Positions 44,860 through 54,862 of a DNA stretch of 64,000 bases are shown piece after piece. The notes under the pieces are model-generated. The model made no database searches and had not been told where the DNA came from. It saw only the letters and a list, made by a program, of their open reading frames with translations. The position numbers and the translations under genes are program-made. How positions within the stretch are numbered: the stretch's first letter is position 1; each line of letters starts with the position of its first letter. This DNA comes from Emcibacter sp. (GTDB lineage Bacteria; Pseudomonadota; Alphaproteobacteria; Sphingomonadales; Emcibacteraceae): positions 34,422-98,421 of the forward strand of contig JAJFIQ010000021.1 of assembly GCA_021774785.1 (NCBI GenBank). The letters are read 5' to 3'.

Positions 44860-45984
44860 TTATGAAAACAAGGCATCAATATCTGATTGTGTTGTATTTT
44901 CAGATACCTTTGGGTCAAGTCCGGCTTTTGCATCCTGCTCATATTCCACTGGTTTTGGTGGTTTGGCCTTGGCTTTTTTTTCGGCTTGTGCTTGAGCTTT
45001 TCTCTGCTTTGCCTGTTCTATCAAATTTGGTTCAGGCTCAGGCTCAGGTTCCTGTACAGGCTCTGCTTCTGCTTCCTCCGGCTCAGGTGCTGCTTCAACT
45101 TTCTCTTCAAAGGCAGCTTCTATGACTTCAGGCGTCTCACCCTCTATCTCTTTTTGTGCGACATCATTCTTTTCTTCAGGCGTATCAGAACTACCGGCAA
45201 ACATAAAATCAATGTCAGCTTCGTTTGCTTCTTCAGAAATTTCTTCAGCCGGCTCAGGTTCAGCGGCTACTTCTTCTTCGATAGCGACGGCTTCGGATTC
45301 TATACTCTCTTCGTCATCAATTTCCAATGCTTCGTTCTCGACGGCTTTACCATTGAGCAGATCATCAATTTCTGACTGGTCGATACCTTCACCTTCTAAA
45401 GCTGGTCCATTTAATAGAGCTTTATCTTCATCGACCTCTTCATTGACATTATCCGCTTTTTTATTGCCGTCCATTACACCAAGAATATTGACCAGTTTGG
45501 ATACGCGGTCCTCTACATGCTCTAGTGTGCTGACAACTTTGCTTATTCTCTGCCCGGTAATATCCTGGAAGGAACAGGCTTCAAAAATCTTCATTACGGC
45601 TTCATCAACGGTGGCGGCATAGGCCTCCGAATCGCTGGAATCAGCTTCCATAATCTGTTCAGCAGACTCCATAATGGTGTTGGTTGCACTTTCTGTCTGT
45701 TGGACAATAGCTTCCAGTTCCAGACCAGCCCTGGGAATTCCAACCGCGTCGCTATGGTCTGGCGAAAGGGATGATATTTCCTGCCGTGCATCATCAATAT
45801 AATCAGCCAATGACTGACATTCTGCATATATGGTCAGATCAATGGATTTGAAATAGCTTTCAAGTGACCGCATCAATACTTCTGTAAGTGCTGCAACATC
45901 AGGCAGGGATACAGCCTGATGGTCACCTGCACGCAGCCTGTCCACCAAAGGGCCGATATGTTCGGGCAAGAGACCTCCAGCCAT
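44860..45984 (-). CDS. cheZ: CheZ-family protein phosphatase with long acidic C-terminal linker
   Basis: 'MKIFEACSFQDITGQRISKVVSTLEHVEDRV' CheZ signature; Glu/Ala/Pro-rich tail ending TQSDIDALFS. Confidence 0.88.
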   Translation of the reverse strand: MAGGLLPEHIGPLVDRLRAGDHQAVSLPDVAALTEVLMRSLESYFKSIDLTIYAECQSLADYIDDARQEISSLSPDHSDAVGIPRAGLELEAIVQQTESATNTIMESAEQIMEADSSDSEAYAATVDEAVMKIFEACSFQDITGQRISKVVSTLEHVEDRVSKLVNILGVMDGNKKADNVNEEVDEDKALLNGPALEGEGIDQSEIDDLLNGKAVENEALEIDDEESIESEAVAIEEEVAAEPEPAEEISEEANEADIDFMFAGSSDTPEEKNDVAQKEIEGETPEVIEAAFEEKVEAAPEPEEAEAEPVQEPEPEPEPNLIEQAKQRKAQAQAEKKAKAKPPKPVEYEQDAKAGLDPKVSENTTQSDIDALFS

Positions 45985-46370
45985 TAAAATTCTCCAAGTA
46001 CACTAGATAACTTTTGTTTAAGTGTTGCCGCGTTAAAAGGTTTGACAATATAGTTATTCACACCTGCCTTTTTAGCCGCGATCACATTATCTGTCTTGGA
46101 TTCTGCGGTAACCATAATGAAGGGTGTTTTTTTGAGGATATCATCGGAACGAACCTCTTTTAGTAATTCGTAACCCGTCATAGGTTCCATGTTCCAGTCG
46201 GAGATGATCAAGTCGTAACTTTTGGAGCGTAGCTTGTTCAGAGCTTCCGCACCATCACTGGCTTCATCAACATTGTTGAAACCCAATTGTTTTAAAAGAT
46301 TACGAATAATCCGCAACATTGTTTTATAATCATCCACAATAAGTATGGACATTGCTTTATCTACAGCCAT
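45984..46370 (-). CDS. CheY-like single-domain response regulator
   Basis: 'ILIVDDYKTMLRIIRNLLKQLGFNNVDEASDGAEALNKLRSKSYDLIISDWNMEPMTGYELL...MVTAESKTDNVIAAKKAGVNNYIVKPFNAATLKQKL'. Confidence 0.94.
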   Translation of the reverse strand: MAVDKAMSILIVDDYKTMLRIIRNLLKQLGFNNVDEASDGAEALNKLRSKSYDLIISDWNMEPMTGYELLKEVRSDDILKKTPFIMVTAESKTDNVIAAKKAGVNNYIVKPFNAATLKQKLSSVLGEF

Positions 46371-46561
46371 AATTTTCCTGCTTACTTAAATTAATATCAT
46401 TAGTCTGTGCAAAGTGGGTTTAACCACTTATTGCATGTAATAAATCTAAACTAACCCAATCTTTTAAAAAAAGGGTTAATGGGCTGGTAACTATATAATT
46501 TTTTTATTTGCTTTATTGATTCAAGCGTATTAGGCACAGAATAAGAGGTAAAAAATAAAAG

Positions 46562-47002
46562 ATGAAGGCTAGAAATATGTCAGAGATGAAAGAAGCTCGT
46601 CTACAGGACTTGGAGGTAGGCCAATCCTTTACCACGATCAATGTGGTGAAGGATGCGGATATTGTGAAATTCGCTGAAGTGTCAGGGGATGTGAATCCGA
46701 TACATCTGGATGAGGAATATGCAAAAAAGTCTATTTTTGGCGAGCGTATCGCTCATGGAATGATCTCGGCAAGCTATGTTTCTGCAATTTTCGGCACTAA
46801 ATTTCCTGGTCCCGGCAGTATTTATTTGTCGCAGAGCTTGAAATTTAAAGCACCGGTAAAGATTGAGGATACCGTTGAAACTACGGTGACTATTATAGAG
46901 CTGAATGAAAAAAGAAAGCGTGTTACACTCAATTGTGAGTGCAGGGTTGGTGATACAGTGGTTCTGACTGGGGAAGCGCAACTGATGGTACCTAACGGTT
47001 AA
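46562..47002 (+). CDS. MaoC-family (R)-enoyl-CoA hydratase, PhaJ-like
   Basis: 'FAEVSGDVNPIHLDEEYAKKSIFGERIAHGMISASYVSAIFGTKFPGPGSIYLSQSLKF'. Confidence 0.93.
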   Translation: MKARNMSEMKEARLQDLEVGQSFTTINVVKDADIVKFAEVSGDVNPIHLDEEYAKKSIFGERIAHGMISASYVSAIFGTKFPGPGSIYLSQSLKFKAPVKIEDTVETTVTIIELNEKRKRVTLNCECRVGDTVVLTGEAQLMVPNG

Positions 47003-47005
47003 ATA

Positions 47006-48007
47006 GTGAAAAAAGACACGATGAAAATTTTCAGGCATTATGAAAATCTCCCCGATGAGGTAAAGGGGAGTATCATTGTACTTGGTAATTTTGATGGTTT
47101 TCACAAAGGACATCAGACCGTGGTGGGCAGGGCTGGAAAAATGGCCCGGGAAATGAATGCCAGCCTTTCTGTTCTGGTGCTTGAGCCACATCCGAGAAGT
47201 TATTTTAATCCGGGACAGGACGATTTCCGACTGACCTCTTTCCGGACTAAGACACATTTGTTGGAGAATTTTGGGGTGGATACGCTGTTTGTCCTGCCCT
47301 TTGACAAAAAACTTTCTCATAGAACGGCACAAGAATTTGTCACGGAAATTTTGCTGGACGGCCTTGAGGTTTTACATGTTTTTGTCGGCTATGATTACCG
47401 ATTTGGCGCGGGACGCGGCGGCAGTGCCAGCCTGTTGCAGCAAATGGGTTGCATGGAACAATTCGGTGTTAGCGTTGTAGAAAAAATTATGGAAGGTGAT
47501 CATATCTATTCCTCTACCAATATTAGGGATTCGCTACGGGCCGGGGACGTTCGACGCAGTGCCGACCGGCTTGGTCACTGGTGGCATGTGGAAGGCCACG
47601 TACTGCGTGGAGATCAGAGGGGCCGGACCATAAATTTTCCGACTGCTAATCTGTCCATGGAAGGTTACATTAAACCAAGGCTCGGGGTTTATGCGGTGCG
47701 GGTGATGATTGATTCCGGGCCTGCTATGGGAACATGGAACGGGGTGGCCAACGTGGGGAAGAGGCCGACCTTTAACAAAGATGACCTTGTTTTGGAGGCT
47801 CATATTTTTGATTTTGATTACGATATCTATGAAGTGCAGGTCAGGGTGGAATTCGTTGATTTTATCCGCGAAGAACGGAAGTTTGAGGGATTGGATGCCT
47901 TAAAGGTTCAGATCGAAAAAGACAGTATAATCGCACAAGAAATTCTGTCTAACTCAAATAATCAACAGGTCTCTATTCCTATCCCCCGCCTGGAAGACCA
48001 TCTTTAG
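47006..48007 (+). CDS. ribF: Bifunctional riboflavin kinase/FAD synthetase
   Basis: 'VLGNFDGFHKGHQTVV', 'GYDYRFGAGRGG', 'GRTINFPTANLS...GVYAVRV...VANVGKRPTF'. Confidence 0.96.
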   Translation: MKKDTMKIFRHYENLPDEVKGSIIVLGNFDGFHKGHQTVVGRAGKMAREMNASLSVLVLEPHPRSYFNPGQDDFRLTSFRTKTHLLENFGVDTLFVLPFDKKLSHRTAQEFVTEILLDGLEVLHVFVGYDYRFGAGRGGSASLLQQMGCMEQFGVSVVEKIMEGDHIYSSTNIRDSLRAGDVRRSADRLGHWWHVEGHVLRGDQRGRTINFPTANLSMEGYIKPRLGVYAVRVMIDSGPAMGTWNGVANVGKRPTFNKDDLVLEAHIFDFDYDIYEVQVRVEFVDFIREERKFEGLDALKVQIEKDSIIAQEILSNSNNQQVSIPIPRLEDHL

Positions 48008-48081
48008 ACACAAAACACTCGCAATGCTGGCGCGATATTGCTACAAAGTGTAAATTTTTGTAGCCAAGAAGCCAAATTATA

Positions 48082-50895
48082 ATGACCAAAGATTATCGAT
48101 CGACAATATTTCTGCCCAAGACGGATTTTCCTATGAAAGGCAGCCTGCCTAAGCGGGAGCCGGAATGGCTCGCAAAATGGGAAGAAATGGATATTTACGG
48201 GATGCTCCGTGAAAAAGGCCGCGATAACAGGCAGAAATTTATCCTGCATGATGGTCCGCCCTATGCCAATGGTAATATTCATATTGGTCATGCCATGAAT
48301 AAAACCCTGAAAGATATTATCGTTCGCTCACAACAGATGTCCGGCAAAGATGCACCATATGTTCCCGGCTGGGATTGTCATGGATTGCCTATTGAATGGA
48401 TGATTGAAAAACAGTATCAAAAGAAAAAGATCAAAAAAGACGATGTGAACCCCATAGAGTTTCGGACAGAATGTCGCAATTTTGCCGCCAAATGGGTTGA
48501 TGTTCAAAAAGAAGAATTCAAACAGCTTGGCATCTTTGGTGATTGGGGCAAGCCGTATCTGACCATGAATTTTGACAGCGAGGCCAGCATCGTTAGGGAA
48601 TTGCAGAAATTCCTCATGAATGGCAGCCTGTACCGGGGTTCAAAACCCATCATGTGGTCGGTTATTGAGAAAACCGCCCTAGCCGAAGCTGAGATCGAAT
48701 ACCAGGACCATACCTCTCACATGATTGATGTGGGCTTCACGGTTGTATCGTCAGGTCAAGAGGCACTGGTTGGCGCGAAGATCGTTATATGGACTACGAC
48801 GCCCTGGACCATACCGGGCAACAGGGGAATCGCTTTCGGCAAAGATATTGATTATCTGTTGTTTGAAGTGAGTGAGGTCACAGAAGACAGTCGTGTGCCA
48901 ATTGGCGCCAGGATTTCCACCTGTGACGTACTGAAGTCAGCCTTTCTGGAACGGGCGGGCATAACAGAAATTAAAGAAATTAGCCGCTTCAAGGGTAGCG
49001 ACCTGGTAGGGACAATATGTCATCACCCGTGGCATGATACCGGTTATGATTTTGATATTCCGGTTATCGAAGGTTTCCATGTCACCACCGAGGCCGGTAC
49101 GGGTTATGTCCATATTGCCCCAAGTCATGGTCAGGAGGACTTTGAAGTGGGCAAGGCTGTTGGGTTGCATGTACCTTTTACCGTTGACGACGGTGGGCTT
49201 TATTATGACAGTGTGCCCATGTTTGCGGGCGAGCATGTCTATAAGGTTCATGATCATGTTTGTGAGGAATTGGAAAATGTTGGAGCGTTATTCGCCCGTG
49301 ATACCATTCTCCATAGCTATCCCCATAGCTGGCGTTCAAAAGCACCATTGATTTTCCGCAATACGCCTCAGTGGTTCATCTCTATGGAAGAGACGGGCCT
49401 TAGGGATAAAGCAGTAGCCGAGATTGATTCGGTGCGTTGGGTTCCGGAAAATGCCAAAAACCGGATGATGGCCATGGTAGCCGATCGCCCGGATTGGCTG
49501 CTGTCCCGTCAGCGGGCGTGGGGCGTTCCGATTACGGTGTTTGTCCATAAGGAAACCGGCGAGCTGCTTAAAGATCATGCCGTGAATGAGCGGATAGCAA
49601 AAGCAGTTGAAGCTGATGGCGCGGATGCCTGGTATGGTAATGATGCGGCGAAATTCTTAGGAGATGATTATCAGGCCGATGACTATGAAAAGGTCGGTGA
49701 TATTCTGGACGTGTGGTTTGATAGCGGGTCAACCCATGCTTTTGTTCTGGAATCACGCGAAGAACTCCACTCACCTGCCGATATCTATGTTGAGGGCACA
49801 GACCAGCATCGGGGATGGTTCCAGTCATCCTTGCTGGAATCATGTGGCACCCGTGGTCATGCACCATACAAGAATGTGCTGACTCATGGGTTCACCTTGG
49901 ATGACAAGGGCAAGAAAATGTCCAAGTCATTAGGAAACACCATTGCGCCCCAGAAAATTGTTAACCAGTTTGGGGCAGATATTTTGCGCCTGTGGGTGAC
50001 ATCAACAGATTATATGAATGATCACCGGATCGGTAATAACATCATACAGGGGCAGGTGGAGGCCTACCGGAAAATACGCAATACTATGCGCTTCCTTCTG
50101 GGTAACCTGAATGATTTTAGTGAGAAAGAGAAACTGCCTTTATCTGATATGCCGGAACTGGATCGTTTGATTCTCCATCGGTTAAGTGAACTGGATGAGG
50201 TCAACCGGCAAGGCATTGCCGACTTTAGCTTCAACCGGATTTATACGGCACTTTATAATTTTGTAACCGTGGATTTGAGCGCATTCTATTTCGATATTCG
50301 TAAAGACTGTCTCTATTGTGATGGCGCATCCAGCATTCGTCGGCGGGCAACGCGTACGGTTCTGGATCATTTATTCTTTGTTCTGACAAAGATGATGGCA
50401 CCCATATTGGTATTTACTACTGAGGAAATCTGGCAATCCCGTTTCCCCGATGAGAAAGACAGTATCCATTTGCAGACTTTCCATGATATTCCGTCCGAAT
50501 GGCGGGATGATGCGCTGGCGGACAAATGGGAAAAAGTCAGAAGCCTGCGTAAGGTGGTCACCGGCGCTTTGGAAGTGGAGCGGCAGGAAAAACGTATCGG
50601 ATCATCATTGCAGGGACAGGTAAAAGTCTATGTGGATGACAGCTCATATGTTGATACACTGGAAAATATTAATCTGGCAGAATTGTCTATTACATCAGCA
50701 GCGGAGCTCGTGGTGGGGCAGGCACCTGAAGGCGCCTTCCGGCATGAAGATGTGGAGGGAATAGAGGTTGTCAGCACGTTGGCTGGTGGTGCGAAATGTG
50801 AGCGGTGTTGGCAGATATTAGATACCGTGGGCAGTGTCACTGATCATGAGGATATATGCCCGCGCTGTGCGGGTGCGGTTCAGGAAGCAGGCTAA
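48082..50895 (+). CDS. ileS: Isoleucine--tRNA ligase
   Basis: 'DGPPYANGNIHIGHAMNKTLKDII', 'PGWDCHGLPIE', 'GKKMSKSLGN', C-terminal zinc-binding Cys. Confidence 0.98.
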   Translation: MTKDYRSTIFLPKTDFPMKGSLPKREPEWLAKWEEMDIYGMLREKGRDNRQKFILHDGPPYANGNIHIGHAMNKTLKDIIVRSQQMSGKDAPYVPGWDCHGLPIEWMIEKQYQKKKIKKDDVNPIEFRTECRNFAAKWVDVQKEEFKQLGIFGDWGKPYLTMNFDSEASIVRELQKFLMNGSLYRGSKPIMWSVIEKTALAEAEIEYQDHTSHMIDVGFTVVSSGQEALVGAKIVIWTTTPWTIPGNRGIAFGKDIDYLLFEVSEVTEDSRVPIGARISTCDVLKSAFLERAGITEIKEISRFKGSDLVGTICHHPWHDTGYDFDIPVIEGFHVTTEAGTGYVHIAPSHGQEDFEVGKAVGLHVPFTVDDGGLYYDSVPMFAGEHVYKVHDHVCEELENVGALFARDTILHSYPHSWRSKAPLIFRNTPQWFISMEETGLRDKAVAEIDSVRWVPENAKNRMMAMVADRPDWLLSRQRAWGVPITVFVHKETGELLKDHAVNERIAKAVEADGADAWYGNDAAKFLGDDYQADDYEKVGDILDVWFDSGSTHAFVLESREELHSPADIYVEGTDQHRGWFQSSLLESCGTRGHAPYKNVLTHGFTLDDKGKKMSKSLGNTIAPQKIVNQFGADILRLWVTSTDYMNDHRIGNNIIQGQVEAYRKIRNTMRFLLGNLNDFSEKEKLPLSDMPELDRLILHRLSELDEVNRQGIADFSFNRIYTALYNFVTVDLSAFYFDIRKDCLYCDGASSIRRRATRTVLDHLFFVLTKMMAPILVFTTEEIWQSRFPDEKDSIHLQTFHDIPSEWRDDALADKWEKVRSLRKVVTGALEVERQEKRIGSSLQGQVKVYVDDSSYVDTLENINLAELSITSAAELVVGQAPEGAFRHEDVEGIEVVSTLAGGAKCERCWQILDTVGSVTDHEDICPRCAGAVQEAG

Positions 50896-51395
50896 TGGTA
50901 CGCCGACCATTCCATATGGGTCTCATCATTGCCTTATGCGTTTTGGTATTTGACCGGATCAGCAAATGGTGGATCATGGACGTCCTTGATCTGCCTAACA
51001 TACAGATGGTCCAAATTCTGCCCATATTTAACTTACAATGGGTGGAAAATAGAGGGGTCAGCTTTGGTATGTTAAGTGCTGATGGTGATTTAGGCAGGTG
51101 GCTTCTGGTGACCCTTACCAGCCTGATCGCAATTGGTCTTGGTGTTTGGCTTAAATCTGTGCAGACTAAGGTCTTGGCCATTGCCATTGGTTTGGTGATT
51201 GGCGGGGCATTAGGGAATATTTATGATCGGATTGTTTTCGGTTATGTGGCTGACTTCCTTCAATTTTTTGTTGGAGACTGGTCATTTGCCGTATTTAATG
51301 TAGCAGACAGTTGCATTACGGTCGGTGCCGCATTATTAATATGGGACAGTTTCTTTGGGCCAAAACCTGAAGAAGGATCACAAGACCAAAAATAA
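50895..51395 (+). CDS. lspA: Lipoprotein signal peptidase (signal peptidase II)
   Basis: Start adjusted to 50895 (MVRRPFHMG...), overlapping the ileS stop; 'NRGVSFGML', 'GGALGNIYDRIVFGYVADFLQF', 'FNVADSCITVGAALLIWDSFFG'. Confidence 0.95.
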   Translation: MVRRPFHMGLIIALCVLVFDRISKWWIMDVLDLPNIQMVQILPIFNLQWVENRGVSFGMLSADGDLGRWLLVTLTSLIAIGLGVWLKSVQTKVLAIAIGLVIGGALGNIYDRIVFGYVADFLQFFVGDWSFAVFNVADSCITVGAALLIWDSFFGPKPEEGSQDQK

Positions 51396-51426
51396 TTCTG
51401 GTTGGATGTAGATAAAGGAAAAATGA

Positions 51427-51654
51427 GTGCAGAATAAATTGATATCAATGGGCGTGGTTCTGGCTATTGTCGGTATGCTTCCGGCATGTTCCAAATTAGG
51501 TGGCCCCGATGAATTTAGCGTTTTGAAAAATCCCCCCCTTGTTGTGCCGCCTGATTACCATTTGCGTCCGCCAGGGGAAGACAGTGAATTGAAAGGCGCT
51601 TTCACGCCACAGGAAATTGCCAGAAGAGCCCTGTTCGGCGAAGGCAGAAGCTAA
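51427..51654 (+). CDS. DUF3035-type small lipoprotein (GTG start)
   Basis: 'LPACSKLGGPDEFSVLKNPPLVVPPDYHLRPPG'. Confidence 0.83.
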   Translation: MQNKLISMGVVLAIVGMLPACSKLGGPDEFSVLKNPPLVVPPDYHLRPPGEDSELKGAFTPQEIARRALFGEGRS

Positions 51655-51716
51655 GCAATAGTGATATTATGGCTGAAAGCAGGCCCGGTATAGAATTCGG
51701 GTCGCTTCAGCAAATA

Positions 51717-51830
51717 TCAATATAGTACCAAGAATATAACAGCGGCGTCATATTCACTTGCTAAGCCAAGCATTCCGGTGGTGATCAATCCAATTCCGGC
51801 ACCAAAGATAAGCCCATTTAAAAGTTTCAT
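51717..51830 (-). CDS. 37-aa small hydrophobic protein
   Basis: Own six-frame reading: MKLLNGLIFGAGIGLITTGMLGLASEYDAAVIFLVLY*; purine-rich aggaagagataaaggga upstream. Confidence 0.45.
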   Translation of the reverse strand: MKLLNGLIFGAGIGLITTGMLGLASEYDAAVIFLVLY

Positions 51831-51951
51831 TCCCTTTATCTCTTCCTTTGTTATTTATCAATTTCCATGACATTATTAGACGGGAATTTGTTCACTATGT
51901 GGAAGAAATAAGGTATTCTTGTGATACTGTAATGTTAATTGGGAGCTGGCC

Positions 51952-53763
51952 TTGAATATCAGAATCCTTTCGGAAAATACCATCAATCAAATTGCGGCGG
52001 GCGAGGTTATCGAGCGCCCGGCTAGTGCGGTTAAGGAACTGGTCGAAAACGCCATTGATGCCGGAGCCCATATGATACAAGTTGTCATGATTGCTGGGGG
52101 TCGGGAATTAATCTCGGTTAGCGATGATGGGCGCGGGATGAGCGGACCTGAACTTGAGCTTGCCGTGGAGCGCCACGCCACCTCCAAATTGCGCGAAGAC
52201 GACCTGACAGACATTAATACCATGGGTTTTCGTGGTGAGGCGCTGCCTTCTATCGCCTCGGTCAGCCGCTTTTCAATGACCAGCCGAGCCAATAATTCAG
52301 ATGAGGCCTGGAAGATTGAGATTGAGGGTGGACAAAAACAAGATCTCATGCCCGCAGCTTGGGGTCAGGGCACCAAGGTAGAAGTGGGGGATTTATTCTA
52401 TGCTACACCAGCCCGTCTGAAATTTCTGAAAGCGGAACGTACGGAATTTAACTATGCTCTGGATGTAATGAAGCGGCTTGCCATGGGCTATCCCGACATT
52501 GGGTTTTCTCTGATGGATGGTGAGCGGCGCGCTTTCCGGGTTTCCGCAGTGCAGGGCGAATTACTGGACGGGCGGTTGCGACGATTAACGGCCATATTGG
52601 GCAGTGACTTTGGTGATAATTCGCTGGCTATTGATGAAAGTCGGGAGAATATAAAACTCACCGGATATGCGGGCCTGCCAACCTTTAACAGGGGAAATGC
52701 CCAGCATCAGTATTTGTTTGTTAATGGCCGCCCTGTTAAGGACAAGCTTCTTAATGGTGCTGTACGTGGGGCTTATATGGATTTTCTGGCCCGCAACAGG
52801 CATCCGGTGCTCGCCCTTTTCCTTGAGGTTCCCACGCATATGGTGGACGTAAACGTGCATCCGGCCAAGGCGGAGGTGCGTTTCCAGAACAGCGGTCATG
52901 TGCGGGGCCTTATTGTTGGTTCCCTGAAACGTGCTCTGGCAGAGGCCGGACATCGCGCCGCAACCACAGTGGCCGGGTCGGCGCTAGAGTCGTTTCAATC
53001 GGGTAATGAAGTTCCTTCAATGCCACAATATACTGGAAAAACCACTTTTCCAACGCCCCCGACAAATTATGGTGTCGGGATGGGTGACAGGACTTTTGAT
53101 TTTCAAAGGCCGTTGGCTGAGGGCTTTGCACCGCCTGTGGGACGGGTTGAAGGCGGAAACCCACCTTCCGATGACACGAAAGAATATCCGCTGGGTGCAG
53201 CACGGGGTCAACTCCATGAAACCTATATTATATCACAAACAAAAGATGGTATTATTATTGTGGACCAGCATGCAGCCCATGAGCGTCTGGTTTATGAGCG
53301 TATGAAGGGCCAATTAATTGATAATGATGTTTCCCGGCAGGGGCTGTTGATCCCAGAGGTAGTAGAATTGGAGCAAGATGCGGTTGATCGCCTTTTGATA
53401 AGGGCTGAAGAGCTTGGCCATATGGGGCTGTGTCTGGAGGGTTTTGGCGAAGGGGCGGTTGTTGTGCGCGAGGTACCAACTCTGCTTGGAGATGCGGATA
53501 TTAAAGGGCTTATACGTGATTTGGCCGATGAATTGATGGAATTGGATCAGGCCCTTTCCTTAAAAGAACGGCTTGAGGATGTCTGTTCGACAATGGCGTG
53601 CCATGGCAGTGTTCGCGCTGGCAGACGGCTTAATGTCACGGAGATGAATGCCTTGCTGCGGAAAATGGAACAAACGCCTCATTCGGGTCAGTGTAACCAC
53701 GGTCGTCCCACTTATGTGGAACTTAAGTTATCTGATATAGAAAAATTATTTGGCCGGCGCTGA
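51952..53763 (+). CDS. mutL: DNA mismatch repair protein MutL (TTG start)
   Basis: '[29 protein letters not shown]', 'DDGRGM', 'ATSKL', '[14 protein letters not shown]', C-terminal 'HGRPTYVEL'. Confidence 0.97.
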   Translation: MNIRILSENTINQIAAGEVIERPASAVKELVENAIDAGAHMIQVVMIAGGRELISVSDDGRGMSGPELELAVERHATSKLREDDLTDINTMGFRGEALPSIASVSRFSMTSRANNSDEAWKIEIEGGQKQDLMPAAWGQGTKVEVGDLFYATPARLKFLKAERTEFNYALDVMKRLAMGYPDIGFSLMDGERRAFRVSAVQGELLDGRLRRLTAILGSDFGDNSLAIDESRENIKLTGYAGLPTFNRGNAQHQYLFVNGRPVKDKLLNGAVRGAYMDFLARNRHPVLALFLEVPTHMVDVNVHPAKAEVRFQNSGHVRGLIVGSLKRALAEAGHRAATTVAGSALESFQSGNEVPSMPQYTGKTTFPTPPTNYGVGMGDRTFDFQRPLAEGFAPPVGRVEGGNPPSDDTKEYPLGAARGQLHETYIISQTKDGIIIVDQHAAHERLVYERMKGQLIDNDVSRQGLLIPEVVELEQDAVDRLLIRAEELGHMGLCLEGFGEGAVVVREVPTLLGDADIKGLIRDLADELMELDQALSLKERLEDVCSTMACHGSVRAGRRLNVTEMNALLRKMEQTPHSGQCNHGRPTYVELKLSDIEKLFGRR

Positions 53764-53772
53764 TAGAAAAAA

Positions 53773-53961
53773 TTAAGCCAATGATGTTTGATGTTCTTTC
53801 AACTCATCAATGGCAATATTTAGATGCAGTGCGACATATTCAAGCGTTGCCGCATCGGCTTCCTTGCAAAGATAGTTTAGCGTGTTGATCATACCAGCAT
53901 ATTCATATTCCATCGCAGAAACATACTGTTCGGTTGTTAAGACGTCTTTTTTAAAATTCAT
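53773..53961 (-). CDS. Hypothetical 62-aa protein
   Basis: 'MNFKKDVLTTEQYVSAMEYEYAGMINTLNYLCKEADAATLEYVALHLNIAIDELKEHQTSLA'. Confidence 0.6.
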   Translation of the reverse strand: MNFKKDVLTTEQYVSAMEYEYAGMINTLNYLCKEADAATLEYVALHLNIAIDELKEHQTSLA

Positions 53962-54124
53962 GCTTTACATCTCTATTTAGAAACTACTTAAAATTGCATA
54001 AGATTAATATATTAATTAATAACATATTTGCAAAGAAAAAGAAGTATTAATAATTTTATACTCGTTAAAGTTGTTCAATAAGAAAACTATAATAAAAAAT
54101 TATCGTATAAATTTTTAATTATTT

Positions 54125-54190
54125 TATAAATCAATAACTTGAAGTATTTAAAAAATTAAACTTTAAAGCACTTCAAGTTATTGATTTATA
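54125..54190. repeat. 21-bp perfect inverted repeat, 24-nt spacer
   Basis: tataaatcaataacttgaagt (54125-54145) vs acttcaagttattgatttata (54170-54190). Confidence 0.95.
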
Positions 54191-54313
54191 TTAACTAGCG
54201 TATATGTAGTATAATGAAGCTTAAGAAATATAACTTTATAGTTTTAATAATATATTTGTATATTCTTATATAAGCTAATTAAAAAGCTGTTAAAGCTTAC
54301 ATTTCTTTTGTTT

Positions 54314-54862
54314 TCAGGAAAGTTTTTTCAGGAAAGAAAACCGGGCATCGCCGTATGTTTTTTCTTTTATGACATCAAAATAATCCGGAAATACAAAATC
54401 GGTGTCAGGGGAATATTCGGCGATCACCATGGCGTTATCAGCGAAGTAGTTATTCTTGCTCAGGGCAGAAAGTGTATCACTTATAATATCAAGGTTATAG
54501 GGCGGGTCTAGAAAGATAAAATCAAAAGTTTTTTGTGCGGGGGGAAATATGGGGGCTGTCACATATTTAATAGTGGATTTATCAAGAGCGTCCAACAGGT
54601 CAATATTCTTTTTCACAAGCTGAAGCGCGGACCGGTCCTTATCAAAAAAGGTGGCATGGGCTGCCCCACGGGACAGTGCCTCTAGTCCCATGGCACCACT
54701 TCCGGCAAAGACATCCAGTATGTTAGCCCCTTCAAATTCACCTGAAGAATGGCTGAGGATATTGAAAATCGTTTCCCGCATACGGTCGGTGGTGGGCCGG
54801 ATGTTTTTACCTTTGGGAGCAATTATTCTCCGCCCGCCATATTCGCCACCAATAATTCTCAT
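54314..54862 (-). CDS. rsmD: 16S rRNA (guanine(966)-N(2))-methyltransferase
   Basis: 'MRIIGGEYGGRRIIAPKG...IRPTTDRMRETIFNIL', 'DVFAGSGAMGLEALSRGA', 'FIFLDPPY'. Confidence 0.95.
   Translation of the reverse strand: MRIIGGEYGGRRIIAPKGKNIRPTTDRMRETIFNILSHSSGEFEGANILDVFAGSGAMGLEALSRGAAHATFFDKDRSALQLVKKNIDLLDALDKSTIKYVTAPIFPPAQKTFDFIFLDPPYNLDIISDTLSALSKNNYFADNAMVIAEYSPDTDFVFPDYFDVIKEKTYGDARFSFLKKLS

Noticed and set aside
44862-45622. Long plus-strand ORFs opposite cheZ (87-166 aa, Phe/Leu/Ser-rich)
   Set aside because: Antisense of the Glu/Ala/Pro-rich CheZ linker; compositional artefact.
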